Assembly: GCF_008831285.2 (NCBI RefSeq)
Contig: NC_045144.1
Location: 558,001 to 622,000 of the forward strand
Source: Nymphaea colorata
Taxonomy: Eukaryota > Streptophyta > Magnoliopsida > Nymphaeales > Nymphaeaceae
Direction: 5' to 3'
Length of the DNA: 64,000 nt
Shown: piece after piece, positions 1 to 11,462 of the stretch
Layout: each line of letters begins with the position of its first letter
Position numbering within the stretch: position 1 is the first letter of the stretch
Translations under genes and position numbers: made by a program
The notes under the pieces: generated by a model
What the model was told of the DNA's origin: nothing
The model's database searches: none
What the model saw: only the letters and a program-made list of their open reading frames with translations

Positions 1-545
1 GTATATCACCAACTTCAACACAAAGCAGCATCACCACAAAAGCCTATAGAAAACACATATGCTAATGAAACCACATCTAAAAGACGCCCTGCCATGATCG
101 ACCAGCTCCCTTCCCTATTTTAAAGCTATTCACAGTACCTACACCACCACGGTCCTCATGAATCTTCATGGTTGCTGATCGTCACTAGCTGATGCCGGAA
201 GGAATTCCATCTTTCTGTTTGCTCTCCCTCCCCCCCCCCCTCTCTCTCTCTCCCTCTCTCTAGACATGCATAAGAACTCAAAATGCGTGGAGCTGTCACT
301 TTATTTCTTTCTTCCACCACACTTCACTTTTAGTGGTGGAGAATTCAAAAAAGAGGGGAACCACCCAGTTGAATAGAGACAAATAATTTACATTGATAAG
401 ACTTTTCTCAATATTTTTTGTTATAAAAGAGATAGCACTCTCATTGAAATTATATATATATCTAATAATTTATAATGAAAATACATATCACTTTTTTCTC
501 TTATTTTTCTCCTAACTATCTATCAAGTTAGATCGGACAACTGTG
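1..545. repeat. Repeat A, partial copy at the window edge
   Basis: This stretch matches 1796-2345 and 35372-35935 almost base for base (the start, the CT-rich tract near 231-261, and the segment around 360-480). It matches 18107-18290 more loosely. It is cut by the window start and has no coding frame worth calling. The match to 1796-2345 gives a direct repeat with a spacing of about 1.8 kb. The similarity was read by eye, so the edges are approximate. Confidence 0.75.
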
Positions 546-586
<41 letters not shown>

Positions 587-605
587 AAAAAATATATATA
601 TAAAC
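545..605. repeat. AT microsatellite and A-rich tract
   Basis: An alternating TA tract of about 35 bases is followed by an A run and more TA. This is a simple-sequence repeat at the end of the first repeat A copy. Confidence 0.9.
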
Positions 606-2387
606 TTTATGCTACATATAAAATAGGTTTTTAAAGATTGACATGCGACCCTTGGAATCCAGCCATATAACTAAATCAAAAATATTTTACTTGCATAATA
701 AGTTCTAGAGTCTTTGGGGTATTATTGTATACCAACTTAAATTATTTCTTTCTTTCCTTTGTGTAGTCTAAACAAACATAGTTTGAACAATTCTTTTTCT
801 TTCTATTCAAACAAGCTTTTATAACAATTTGTTTCATTCTATTTTCTTTCCTCTCCTTTCTTCCAAATCCTTTCTTTCCCTTTCCATTCTTTTCCTTTTA
901 TCCACTTTCTCTCCATCCAAACAGGTGCTATAATAGGTCAACAAAATATTTATTTAACAATTGAGATTGTGTTGCCTAAAGCCTCTCTAAGAGCCAGCAC
1001 GTTTGAAATGACTTTATATAAGAAGTTACATGGGGAAATAGGTTGCTACTGGTGTACACTTGTAGCTCCTTCTATCTTGAGAATCAGAACAATCACAGTG
1101 TTGTTAAACTTCTTCACCATTCATCTTATTCCCAAGAAAACTTCAACCATCTTGATCAGGTAATGACTGGTTACTCCTCGGTATTGTTGAAAAAGGGACC
1201 TGAAGGATCCATTACGTCCCGAAGTGCTCTCCACTTTCAAACTAAAGTTGCATACTTCAGTTCTTTTGTTAAAACTGATCTTAGGATTTGTTGGACTCAT
1301 CTCTCTTTTCCACTTGCCAGCACATACTACTATTTAAAATAAGAACAAAACTGTCATAGCCATCACTCTCTCTCTCTCGCTCTCTTCATGCAAGAGAAGT
1401 CAAAGGTCATGGAGCTCTTACTTTGTTTCTTTCTTCCACCACACTTTCACTTTCAGTGGTAGACAAGTAAAAAAAGAGAGGAACGACCCTGTTGAATAGA
1501 AACCATTAATTTACATGATATGACACGTTGATATTAAAGTTCATGTCTTGATGGGAAACACGCAGACTTAGAGGTGGAATAGAAAGGTTCAAATCAAAAT
1601 ACTTATGTGAAGTTGGTAGATTGTGCTTCCCATGGCAATATGGTGGCTATCGAAGACAGGAATTATAAATACCATGGCAACAAGAAAAATCCAAATCTGT
1701 TACATCAGAAGCAATTGACAGTCTAATTATATGCTCTTCAAGCAGAAGAACAAGTTTCCCCACTTTTCGACCTTTTTTATGAAGGAAGCTCTCATGTATA
1801 TCACCACTTCAACACAAAGCAGCATCACCACAAAGCCTATAGAAAACACATATGCTAATGAAACCACATCTGAAAGACGCCCTACCATGATCGACCAGCT
1901 TCCCTTCCCTATTTTAAAGCTACACCACGGTCCTCATGAATCTTCATGGTTGCTGATCGTCACTAGCTGATGCCGGAAGGAATTCCATCTTTCTGTTTGC
2001 TCTCCCTCCCCCCCCTCTCTCTCTCTCCCTCTCTCTAGACATGCATAAGAACTCAAAACGCGTGGAGCTGTCACTTTATTTCTTTCTTCCACCACACTTC
2101 ACTTTTAGTGGTGAGAATTCAAAAAAGAGGGGAACCACCCAGTTGAATAGAGACAAATAATTTACATTGATAAGACTTTTCTCAATATTTTTTGTTATAA
2201 AAGAGATAGCACTGTCATTGAAAATTATATATATATATTATATAATGTGTGTGTGTGTATAACTAATAATTTATAATGAAAATACATATCACTTTTTTCT
2301 CTTTATTTTTCTCCTAACTATCTATGAAGTTAGATCGGACAATTGTGATTAGATGGCTGAATAACTCTAAAAAGACAGTTCACCATT

Positions 2388-2390
<3 letters not shown>

Positions 2391-2429
<39 letters not shown>

Positions 2430-2452
2430 ATATATATTTATATACACACACA
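2391..2452. repeat. TA and CA microsatellite
   Basis: An alternating TA run of about 30 bases is followed by TATG and CA repeats. It lies inside repeat A at a site where the second copy carries an expanded, rearranged version. Confidence 0.9.
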
Positions 2453-2827
2453 CACACACTACTTCAATCACAAACAAAAACCAACAGACCTCTTACATTT
2501 GTGTTAAAAAGTGTTCTGAACAAAATATGAATCTCCTAATGTCTTCATTATAAACACTAATTTAATCTAAACACTGTTTATGTTCAAATTACTTTTATAA
2601 AAAAAAGTATTTTTTCTAATATTAAAATTTTGATGTTATAAGTGCCATTCCTTTTTTAATTATTATGGTATATTAATAAAATAAAAAATAACTAACTTGT
2701 GTATCCCCAAATATATTTTAAGATAGTGCTAAATTATAAAGAAAAGGAATTTTAATACGCCTAGCTTCTGTCCCTTATCTAAGTGTATGTTATTTATATA
2801 TACGTATATATGCACATGCACACTCAA

Positions 2828-2830
<3 letters not shown>

Positions 2831-2864
<34 letters not shown>
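2831..2864. repeat. GA microsatellite
   Basis: An uninterrupted GA run of about 32 bases. It falls in the 240-bp part of repeat A that is absent from the copy at 34-37 kb. Confidence 0.95.
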
Positions 2865-2870
<6 letters not shown>

Positions 2871-3969
2871 TTAGTGAAACTAAAAACATCCAAAGAGTAA
2901 TGGAAGCCACAGTACAACTTAAAAAAAAAAGACGAACCAAAAGAAAATAGAAGCAGCAGAGAAGAAGAGAGGAACCAACAGCGAGAAATCCCTCAGGATA
3001 GCTAAAAGCTCCATTCTTAGGGTTTGCAATAAGTGGTGGAAAACGAAACGAGCTTTAGGAAAGAACACTTAATTGGGAATGATCCAAATCTTCCACCAGA
3101 AAATACAAAACCATGTATGCCAACTTCAAATACAGATGGCACATGGATCTACAACTTTAGTTTAAAGGAATTAGACATTTTCCTCTTGTTGACAAATCTA
3201 GCACAGCTCTATGTTACAGAAATTTCCTAATAGCCATCCGTTAGCAAACTGACCAAAATATCTTGATTGCCACGTTATTTTCTCCAGAAACCCCAAAGGA
3301 GGATTTGCTGATAGATACGAAAGAGATACATGGGCTCTACTACATCAACTAAATCAAAGACAAACAAGGCCACCACCAACAACAATCAAATTCTCTCGGT
3401 CCAACTAAATTGAAGACAAGCAAGTCCAGGAGAAAGACAAAGAATGTATCGTTTCTTTGCTGTCCTTAATTTGTACTTTGGTGTTTTCTTGTCATCTATT
3501 TTACATTTTGTTTTCATTTTACATGCAAAAATTGGTTTGAATCAACCAATTTGAATTGTACCAGTTCGTTCTCACCCAATATTTCATGATTTTATCATCC
3601 AGATAGCACTAGCTTTGATAGTCATACATGAAAAGACCTGAATACTTAGTAAGTTTCTTGTGAAGTTACATCATGTTTTGCATGTCTCCATTTATTTTGT
3701 AGCTCTAAAACAATTATTGACGTCGACTTTTCTCTATATGCCACAGCTTTCTTAAACTCCAAATCTATCAACCCCAAAAGGTCGCTGCTCTTCCATATCA
3801 AGCTGTAGCTGGATGTCCCCAGCACGGGTTTTCCGTGAGTTCTCAAATGCAACTACCTAGCAGCGTCTTCTAGGTGATTGTCACCTGAAAGTGAGCATGT
3901 CCTAGACGCAAATGTCATAACTAAATGACTGAGTAAGAATTTTGAGAAACCAAAGAAGTATTAAGTCAT

Positions 3970-5344
3970 TTATTGTTCATCATCTCCAATACTGATAGGA
4001 TTGCTAGTAGAGTCCTTCCTTTCTCTCGTCCATCTATAGAGTCCTCCTTTCTCAAGCGGCCCTGTGTGAAGAATCTTGCCCGTCTGCATATTCTTAACAA
4101 TAAAACCATTAGAGGAAAATGCAATAGAGCATTGGTTGTCTTTGGTAAACCTTGCTATTGACATAAGATTCTTCTGTGCTTTAGGACATCCAACACATTT
4201 TTCAAAACAGTGGATCACATCTTGGTAGGTAGGTACACATTCCCTATATTTTTAATTTGCATCTTACTACCATTGCCAACTATAGTAGAATTAGAACCAT
4301 GATATGGAACTTTACCTTGCATATCTTGTTCTGAATTTGTCACATGGTGGGAGGCACCTACGTCTGGATACCAGGCTGAGTCTTGAGTGTTGCTAACATT
4401 TTCTCGGCTACTAGATGCAATATCAGATTTTCCCATGTTGAGTGCCATGGCCATAAATGACTTTGGAATATCATAACATTGTCGAGCGGTATGATTTCTT
4501 CTACCAAAATGTTGACAAGTTACTCCTTGGCTAGACTTGTTAGTATTATTATTTTTTGCATAGTTTCCTCTTCCTCCATTACAGCCTCTACCCCTACCAC
4601 CATTATAGTTGCCATGCCCACGCCCTTGTTCAGCAATTGTTCAGCAATAAAGGCAGTGGCAGTGGCATCAACCTGAGTCATCTGGGATGAAGAAAGCATT
4701 CCAAGTCATCGCTCTTGAGTAATTAACGTATCACATAATTCAGACCATTAAGGCAGATCTTTCAATGCAGTAACTGTGGTAATAAAAGATTCATATTCAG
4801 AATTCAGTCCATTCAAGGTATAGAGAACAACATCTATATCCGAGACAAAGTGTTGCACTTTGCTAAGAGAATCATGTAAGAAACTAATATGTGGAAGGTA
4901 TTCAGTCATAGACATTCCTCCCTTTTTTATGTTTTGTAATTCTCTTTTCAACTGAATAATACGAAGATTATTTTGTGAGGCATACTGTTTTTCAAGGATG
5001 CACCAAGCATCTATAGCCGTGCCAACACGAACCTGTTGTGACATGACTGGTTGAGTCACAGTGACTTTGATCCAACTTAGTGCAAGTTGGTCTTCACAAT
5101 ACCATAAATCATATGCAGTATTTTATTGTGTGTGTGCTTCATCAAGAAATTCAGGTGGAGCAGAACATTTTCCAATAATATACTTGATCAAATTTTGACT
5201 TTTCATAACACTTTCAATTTGAGAACATCAGAGAAGATAATTTGATTCATCAAGCTTGACTGAAACCAAACTTGAGAAAGCATTCCATTGTGTACCTGGT
5301 GGAGTGGGAGTGCAAGGAGTGTTAGAAGAGGACAATGCAGCCAT
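3970..5344 (-). pseudogene. Ty1/copia gag-protease fragment (decayed)
   Basis: The gag reading frame starts at the ATG ending at 5344 and continues to about 4748. It carries the UBN2-type gag region (a polypeptide with AWCILEKQY and YLPHISFLHDSL). In-frame stops lie at codon 39 (a TGA) and codon 74 (a TAA). Further on, 4454-4215 encodes the retropepsin region, with DVGASHHVT where DSGASHHVT is usual, so the serine after the catalytic aspartate is changed. 4218-3970 continues towards the pre-integrase region (GKILHTGPLEKGGLYRW). Integrase, reverse transcriptase and the left LTR are missing. It is a dead element, truncated at about 3900, exactly where repeat A ends. Its family differs from the copia pair at 39 and 51 kb, judging from the gag and protease residues. 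Confidence 0.85.
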
Positions 5345-6005
5345 ATTATACTAGAAAAATCTCACTCGTTCAATCAACAGCCGACGAGCACAGTCAATAC
5401 AATTTGAGTCTGATAAACAAAAAAGGTGACTGAGGAGGTGGATCGGGCGACTGAAGGGGCAGATAGGCCTCAGTGGCACTCCCTTGTTAGTACGCTCCTC
5501 GATGAACATGTGAACACAAAAGGAAACAGCACACCTCTTGGTGAGGGCTGGAAATAGCGTGACCTTCCCTTGTTGAGACACAAAAAAGGAAATCAACAGC
5601 ATGCTCCTCGGTGATGGCTGGAAAGACCATGGCCTTCCTTAGACAAAAAAGGAGGCACGTGCCTCACTGAAAGCAGGGAATAACACACTCCAAAAGGAAG
5701 GCACGTGCCTCCTTAGTGAAACAGCGCGCTCCTCGATGAAGACAGGAAGCAGCACACTCCTCAGTGAAGGCCTTGGTAGCTTTCACTTGCTCATCACAAA
5801 AAGAAAAGAGCATGAAACCACACTCTCCTCTATGGTTTCCCTTGTTACGCAAAAAACAATGGATGTAGGAAGAGGAACAGGAGACGCAGCAGAGAGTGGC
5901 TGGAAAACGATGGTGGCGGCATCAAACAATGGTCGTGCACCAGATAGGTGAAGCGTGGCTCTAGAAAGATGCAGGATACAGAAGACCATGGTGAAAGTAG
6001 TTGCA
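5345..6005 (-). mobile_element. Copia 5' leader with imperfect tandem repeats
   Basis: This lies between the gag start and the primer-binding site of the minus-strand element. From about 5440 to 5830 it holds a degenerate array. Each unit contains a variant of ctcctcggtgaaggctgga and a variant of acaaaaaaggaaa or gcacgtgcctc. Several ORFs cross it, but none resembles a known protein, so I treat it as an untranslated leader. Confidence 0.6.
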
Positions 6006-6018
6006 GGCTCTGATACCA
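6006..6018 (-). promoter_or_regulatory. Copia primer-binding site (tRNA-Met type)
   Basis: On the minus strand this reads TGGTATCAGAGCC, the standard plant copia primer-binding site, which pairs with the 3' end of initiator tRNA-Met. It lies 662 bases upstream of the gag ATG, and the LTR should begin just beyond it. Confidence 0.9.
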
Positions 6019-6019
6019 A

Positions 6020-6310
6020 GTTAAAAGAAAAGATGAACACACAGGTGTAACGTGGTTCAAACACTCTCTCTTCTATTCAATAACCACACAGAGAGAGTAT
6101 AGATATTTATAATCACTTTATACAATTTAGATTCTTGATTTTAGGATCTTGATTTACACGACAGATTTAGGCAGAATTATAGGAGAAGATAGGGGAAATG
6201 ATTTCTTTCTCATTTAGAGAAGATTGGTCAGTTTTGGATAGCTCTTGAGTATGGAAACTCTACCCTGTCCTTTGTAACTGATCCTGATTGTATCTGTTCC
6301 ATAGATCTTA
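6020..6310 (-). mobile_element. Probable 5' LTR (partial) of the copia element
   Basis: This follows the primer-binding site at the correct side for a minus-strand element. It ends near 6310, where plus-strand copia-like sequence begins. I see no second LTR copy left of 3970, so the boundaries are uncertain and the element is truncated. Confidence 0.45.
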
Positions 6311-6800
6311 TCATTGTTAACAAATCAAGCACAGCTCTATGTTACAGAAATTTCTGAATATTTTATCCAACTAGAAGGTCATTCTGCTGGACCAGAAATC
6401 CCGGAAGAGGCTTGGTGATGGTTATGAGAGAGATGAGCTCTATCTACTACATTAACTTGAACACAAACAAGGCACTTCCAGCTGACAAGAAGAATGAAGA
6501 ATCGCTCCTATGGCACTATAGGTTGGGACATTTGTGTGATCTAATTCTCAAAACTGTGTTTCTTTTGCTCATCTACAATTTTCCAGTATGTAAGATATGC
6601 AATTACGCAAAGATGACTGGACAATCATTTCCTGAATCTGAAATAAAAAGCCAATATTGCTTCAACTTGGTTCAGGCCGATGTATGGGGCCCAGCTCCTG
6701 CTGTTTCCAACTTTATTTTCAGATACTTTCTCCTGTTAAAAGATGACAAATCATGGATGAGTTGGGTGTTCTTTCTCAAGAAAAAAGGATGAAGTCTTTT
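6310..6800 (+). pseudogene. Ty1/copia pre-integrase and integrase N-terminal fragment
   Basis: The frame from about 6412 to 6792 encodes a GAG-pre-integrase segment ending in LLWHYRLGH. A Cys pair (VCKICNYAKM) follows, completing the HHCC zinc motif. The first integrase core strand follows (QADVWGPAP, containing the first catalytic aspartate). Upstream, 6380-6450 in another frame gives DQKSRKRLGDGYERDELYLL, the usual lead-in to this domain, so there is at least one frameshift. The frame dies after about 6790. Parts of the same element recur at 3010-3640, 13975-14380 and 36490-37120. It is a non-functional fragment. Confidence 0.85.
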
Positions 6801-6829
6801 TTATTAGCAGGAATTGTATGGCCACTAGC

Positions 6830-7330
6830 AATATCTTATATTAACAAAAGTCACGCACTGGGTGAATTTTATCCAATCTTAAGACTGTGAAAGGTTCCAG
6901 ATTGCGTTGAGAAGGACTTGGTTTCACATGAAAGACCCACAAATATTATTAACCGACAAATTTTTGGTGGTGGCGAACCCTCTGCTAGGTTAGAGAATCA
7001 AAACTTAGCTGGAACAATCTTGACATCAGGGCTGGGTCTTGTTCTCTCTATATGTTTGAAGTCAAAATCTTGTCCTCATAAGAGGGGTCGACCTTTTGGT
7101 TGTTGTTAGCTCATAACCATCTAGACATCCTTTGTCTTTCTCACTCCTCTTTTTTGCTTCTATTGTCGTTTCTTTGCTGTTCTTAATTTGTAATTTGGTG
7201 CTTTCTTGTCATCTATTTTATAATTTTTTTTTCATTTTATCTGTGAAAATTGATTTGGATCAACCTATTTGAATTGTACCAGTTTGTTATCGGCCCGATA
7301 TTTGATCAAATTATAATTGGCAAGCAGAGT
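6830..7330. repeat. Dispersed repeat shared with 13975-14380
   Basis: The segment following the integrase fragment matches 13975-14380, and its second half also matches 3450-3570 and 36930-37050 (a cgtttctttgctgt block followed by cttgtcatctatttta). It is probably the tail of the same copia family. No gene is present. Confidence 0.65.
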
Positions 7331-7840
7331 TCTATATTTTATTAAATAATCTTATTCCTAGTCCCATGAGTTCTTTTCGGCGATTGCCTCGGCCTCCCTT
7401 TTTACACCCCTACGCATGTCCAATGATATTGGATCGTGTAGGTTGGTGCAAGGTTGGAGTATTTTTTATTTTTTTATAAGTGTATATTTTGGAATATTTA
7501 CTTTTTCATAAACCCTTTTTGTCCTTCTAAAAGACTTTTTTTTTTACTTAGACATGTTCTCTTGGTTATTAAGCACCCATATGCATAAATTTTCATGCAT
7601 AAGACCATATAAGACACTAATTTTAGATCCGGCTTTCCATAATGCCCATGCCCATGTGAGTAGAGTCAAATGTCCTTCAACTGGCATACATAGTGCTTCC
7701 AAGTTCCATCCTTGCGTATAGCACATTGCTCTCGATCCGACCAGGTCGACTGGAAACTGAAAGCATGTCATCGTCGTTTAAGAAAAAAGTCATTCCTGGG
7801 ATTCAAAGAAAAGTCGGCCGAATTTTTCTCCTTTAACTGG
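7330..7840. other. Intergenic; piece shared in inverted orientation with 18410-18530
   Basis: No coding signal is present. 7620-7740 is similar to the reverse complement of 18410-18530 (shared blocks around atgcccatgcccatgtgagtag). Confidence 0.5.
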
Positions 7841-7914
7841 CCCTTGCATCCAATTAAGACGAACCGATATAATTAATTTCTGGTAACTAAAACTTACAAG
7901 TACAACATATGTTC

Positions 7915-7945
<31 letters not shown>

Positions 7946-8560
7946 ATATATAAAGGAATTGAAATCAGCTATTTTTTTTGTTTTGTGTGGATAAAAACCA
8001 TCACAGTGCATTTGCATTGATCAGTTGTTTGAGCACGGTCTTTTGAAAGCAGTTTTAAATTATACTGCAGAATGGCTGCCTGAAATGTGTGAAGTTATTA
8101 ACATGAACATAACTAAAGTTTGTGCGGCACCATCCATCATGTAGCTCCACCACGGGACTTACCATCAGACAAGATGATTCAGTTGAATTTGAATGTACCT
8201 GCAATTGTGGGTGACCTTATACATAATAGGCTCTGGCACTAGGGAAGATCTCTATATTTTAATTTTAATTGGTTCTCTCTTAAAGCAAAATACAAGGTCG
8301 GCCGAATGCTATTGGACCAGCTATCATTAATTACAAAATAAGCACTTTGTTAATTTGTAAGTCATTTGACCCAAATAATGCCAATGTTTAATTGATACCA
8401 TATTTTTTTCGTTTAAGTTTTAGAAAAAGAATTATATCAGTTAATTATCAGACATTTCATGATTTTGTCATCAAGCTACCTCCAGATTTGATAGTCATAG
8501 CACCAACTTCATCCACATTTTCTTTTCCCCGGCCCTGCAAATATCATCGTCAAAAACATT
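7840..8560. repeat. Repeat R, diverged copy
   Basis: This is similar to 15655-16260 and 33400-34200. The shared order is a tgcatttgcaatgatca-type block, an AT microsatellite, then a gttgaatttgaatg block and a ctagggaagatctctata block. It contains a TA microsatellite at about 7914-7950. No coding function is visible. Confidence 0.65.
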
Positions 8561-8561
8561 T

Positions 8562-10465
8562 TCATAAAAATAGATCAAACTGATAGATATAAATTTCAAA
8601 AAAATAACAAAGTATATTATTTTGCAAACATGTACGAAGGTTATTATAATGTACTGCTGAAGTTGAAAAAAATAAAATCATTATCAATAGAATATTGATA
8701 AAAAAAAACATATAAAGACAAAGAAAATAGTGTGTGGGCACCCCGATCGTCAGGAAGGGGATGTTCAAGTAATATTGACAAAGTTAATCTTTGATGTAGA
8801 TTCATTACTTATTCTTCCTACTAAAAGAGACGGCAGCCTAACTCCCAGCAGAGTTTGCATCGAAAGTGACAAAGAAAATTGTGATGGTGTACTTATGTCC
8901 GGATGGTTTGAGAGATTGGTTCGATCCTCCTTCGTACTTTAAGTTGTGTTTGATAGTTCGTTGTAGCATTAAAAGGTAAGCTTTAAAAGATCCTCAGCTA
9001 AAAAACCAAAGATTTATGTAGCATGGATCTTAAATCCACGTATATTAAAAATGATAGATTTAAGGTGGGACGGGGGGGAGTTTCGACCTGATCTGGTCCC
9101 GGGTGAAACAAATACAACCACAACAATAAAGACAAGCTATTGGCAATGCCTTTTGTCGTTGCAAATAAGTTTATTGCCAACTCTCAAAAGACCAATACTA
9201 GTCCTTGCCCTTTGCAGTGTTGCCAAAAATGTTTCGCTAGCCTCAGATCACCTGCCACCATTTTAGAAGTGCACGGACTGGTCATTCCCAGCATTTATCC
9301 AATGACGTGCCCGTGTTGAGAAAACTTGACAAATCAATGTAAATTTGAAAATTTACATGGATAACGACAGATTTAGTTTAGACATCCCTATCAAGTCTGA
9401 ATGAAGAATAAATTTATAAAATAAAGAATCGTTAAATTTACTTGTTTCCACCATTCCTCCCATTCTACTTCAAACTTCCCAAACATGGAAAAATGATGTA
9501 TTTGATGTAATCCAAGCATGGGTTTCCTTCAACAATATTGGGCGGGCAGTAACTTCTTGATTTCCACATCAACTTCTGCCTACAAGATCCAAGATCAAAG
9601 AATAGATCAGTTTTCAGCACAAAGAAACTAACCAGCCTCAATCAATGGGACAAGCTTCCACAAGACGAAGAAACTAATCAAGCATGCACCTTAGAAAGGA
9701 CAAGCTTCTGTGAATCAATCATGCCTATCGAGTCTAGATCTTGAATAACTCTCCGCTCCTTGCTGACATCCACATCTGCAGTGCCTGATAGGACCATAAC
9801 TAGTTCATATCTGATGAGATGACTCAGATGTTCTCTAGAAGAGAAATTAACTCATGATCCACTAAGTCAAAACCAGCTTCATGCCACCAAGGGACAAAAT
9901 GCAAGTTCCGACTAAAATTGACTTGATACTGATGAAACTACAAAGAAAAGGAGTAAATTCGGAAATTCAAACTGTTACAGTCTTAAGGTATTAGAAGCAA
10001 AGTAGTTTACAAACCAAATCATGAGAATATATATTGTTACATTAAAGAGTGGCAGCTCTTTGCAAATGCACCATGTCTCAAACAGCAACTATGTGTTTCA
10101 ACAACTATACTTAGTAAGTAGATTACACCTGTGACATGTAACTTGTTTCCAATAGCTATAGATGTGCCATCAGTCTTAAGAATTATATTTATAATTGCAC
10201 CAATACATTCTATTTGTTGAGTGCATTGGCCACCTGTAACCACATTCTAGAAATAAAATCAGCATTAATAGAAGATATAGCAAGATAAGATCGAGAGAAA
10301 GGATTAAGTAGACCAAGTAAGGTTACTAAAAATAGCAAGAAGGTAATAGACAGTATAAAGGCTATAAGCCCAAAAGATCTTGGACGCTCCATGAGTAGCA
10401 ATTTGGGCACAGACATCAGCAAAGAGGAATTCTTACATCCATACCAGTGCTACATAGTAATGAGC
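8562..10465. other. No recognisable gene
   Basis: This is AT-rich non-coding sequence. A minus-strand frame over 9690-9840 is open, but I do not recognise it. It lies downstream of the NEK kinase remnant and could be part of that decayed gene, but I have no family evidence for this. Confidence 0.5.
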
Positions 10466-10473
10466 CTGAATAA

Positions 10474-10840
10474 TCATCTTACCCATGTGTTGCAGGAGGA
10501 AGGCCCTGAAGTTGTTCAGTATAAGGTGGCATATCAAAAAGTACAAAGTCATAAAATTCTTAATAAATAAGTAGATTGTATTGATTTCCAAATAAATATC
10601 TTCATGCATACAAAGTATGTGGAATGGATCAAAGAAAGTAGGTCTTACAAAAGCTTTGAATGCTGGACGATGTGCAGCCATCTCATATAAGCAATTTGCA
10701 AACCATATCCAAAACTTATACTAAAAAAATTAGTACAATTATCATACAAAATATTGGCCATCATGGAAAAAACGAGAGAGAGAAGACACCAAATATCAGA
10801 TTTGAAACCATATTGAATGGCTGAATATAGATCGTTAGAG
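10474..10840 (-). pseudogene. NIMA-related (NEK) serine/threonine kinase, exon remnants
   Basis: Three short minus-strand pieces line up in order with the C-lobe of plant NEK kinases. 10840-10783 gives YGFKSDIW, matching the subdomain IX motif PYGxKSDIWSLG. 10699-10649 gives CLYEMAAHRPAFKAF, the next NEK signature, and is followed by a good donor (GTAAGA). 10535-10474 starts as a DM.. segment and ends with a donor-like GTAAGA, as the next NEK exon does, but is altered by small indels. The N-lobe, catalytic HRD/DFG region and C-terminal tail were not found. NEKs act in microtubule organisation and cell expansion in plants. This copy cannot encode a kinase. The first two pieces are convincing; the third is weaker. 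Confidence 0.65.
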
Positions 10841-10869
10841 AGAGTTATAAGATTATATAGGTTAGCCAC

Positions 10870-11460
10870 AATCTACTTCACCCATTTTCAAAGACCCAGA
10901 GAATTTAATCAACAAAAGAATATCCAAAACAAAACAGCAGAAGCTATGGTAAAAATGCATGCTTGAAATGTAGAATGCTTTGTAGCTGCACCTACTAAAA
11001 ACACTCGATATTCTCTTTGACTTAGCTATTACTTACAAGACACACTCACAGGACTCGTGTGTAAAAAAAATGTAGCAAATACCACCAAACTACCTTATAG
11101 GTATCCACACTGCCCTTTCAAGATAATCTAAGATGCCTCTATTGTTCCTTGCAACACCACCTTTAAAGTCAAATAAAATAAAACATCAACCTCGTATTTG
11201 AAAAGAATTAACATGGCTAGGAGAAAAGATAATGTAGTCAGACTAGGAGAAAAGATAATGAAAGATATACAAAATGTGTCATTTCTAAGATTCTAACTTT
11301 TAGATCCACAAGAGGGGGAGGGAGAGAGTTGAACGTGCAATAACCAGAAACACACAATTATGACCAAATAAAACCCTTACTTATAGGTGACAAAAGTCTA
11401 GAACTTTTGTTCGTATGATAAACAATTCATTTCTACATGTTGGACTTTTTCATGGCTGGA
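10870..11460. other. No recognisable gene
   Basis: This is AT-rich sequence between the kinase remnant and the first aspartic protease stop codon. It may include the 3' untranslated region of the protease gene. No repeat was recognised. Confidence 0.5.
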
Positions 11461-11462
11461 CC

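Larger units (their letters stand above)
740..3890. repeat. Repeat A, long copy (paired with 34280-37369)
   Basis: About 3.1 kb is collinear with 34280-37369 in the same orientation. Shared landmarks are the pyrimidine-rich block at 740-930, the block at 969-1160, the CT tract near 1365, the 1796-2350 block, and the block at 3010-3890. The copies differ by simple-sequence tracts: 2770-3005 with its GA run is missing from the second copy, which instead has extra CA/TA tracts at 35940-36150. The right part, 3010-3640, looks like a decayed plus-strand copia pre-integrase region (compare 6310-7320). No complete gene is visible. The match stops abruptly at about 3890, where the next copia fragment starts. 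Confidence 0.8.

Noticed and set aside
5736-6064. Overlapping ORFs on both strands before the copia gag
   Set aside because: They lie in the leader and LTR of the element and match no family.
8730-8942. 70-residue plus-strand ORF
   Set aside because: No family was recognised, it has no supporting context, and its length is expected by chance.
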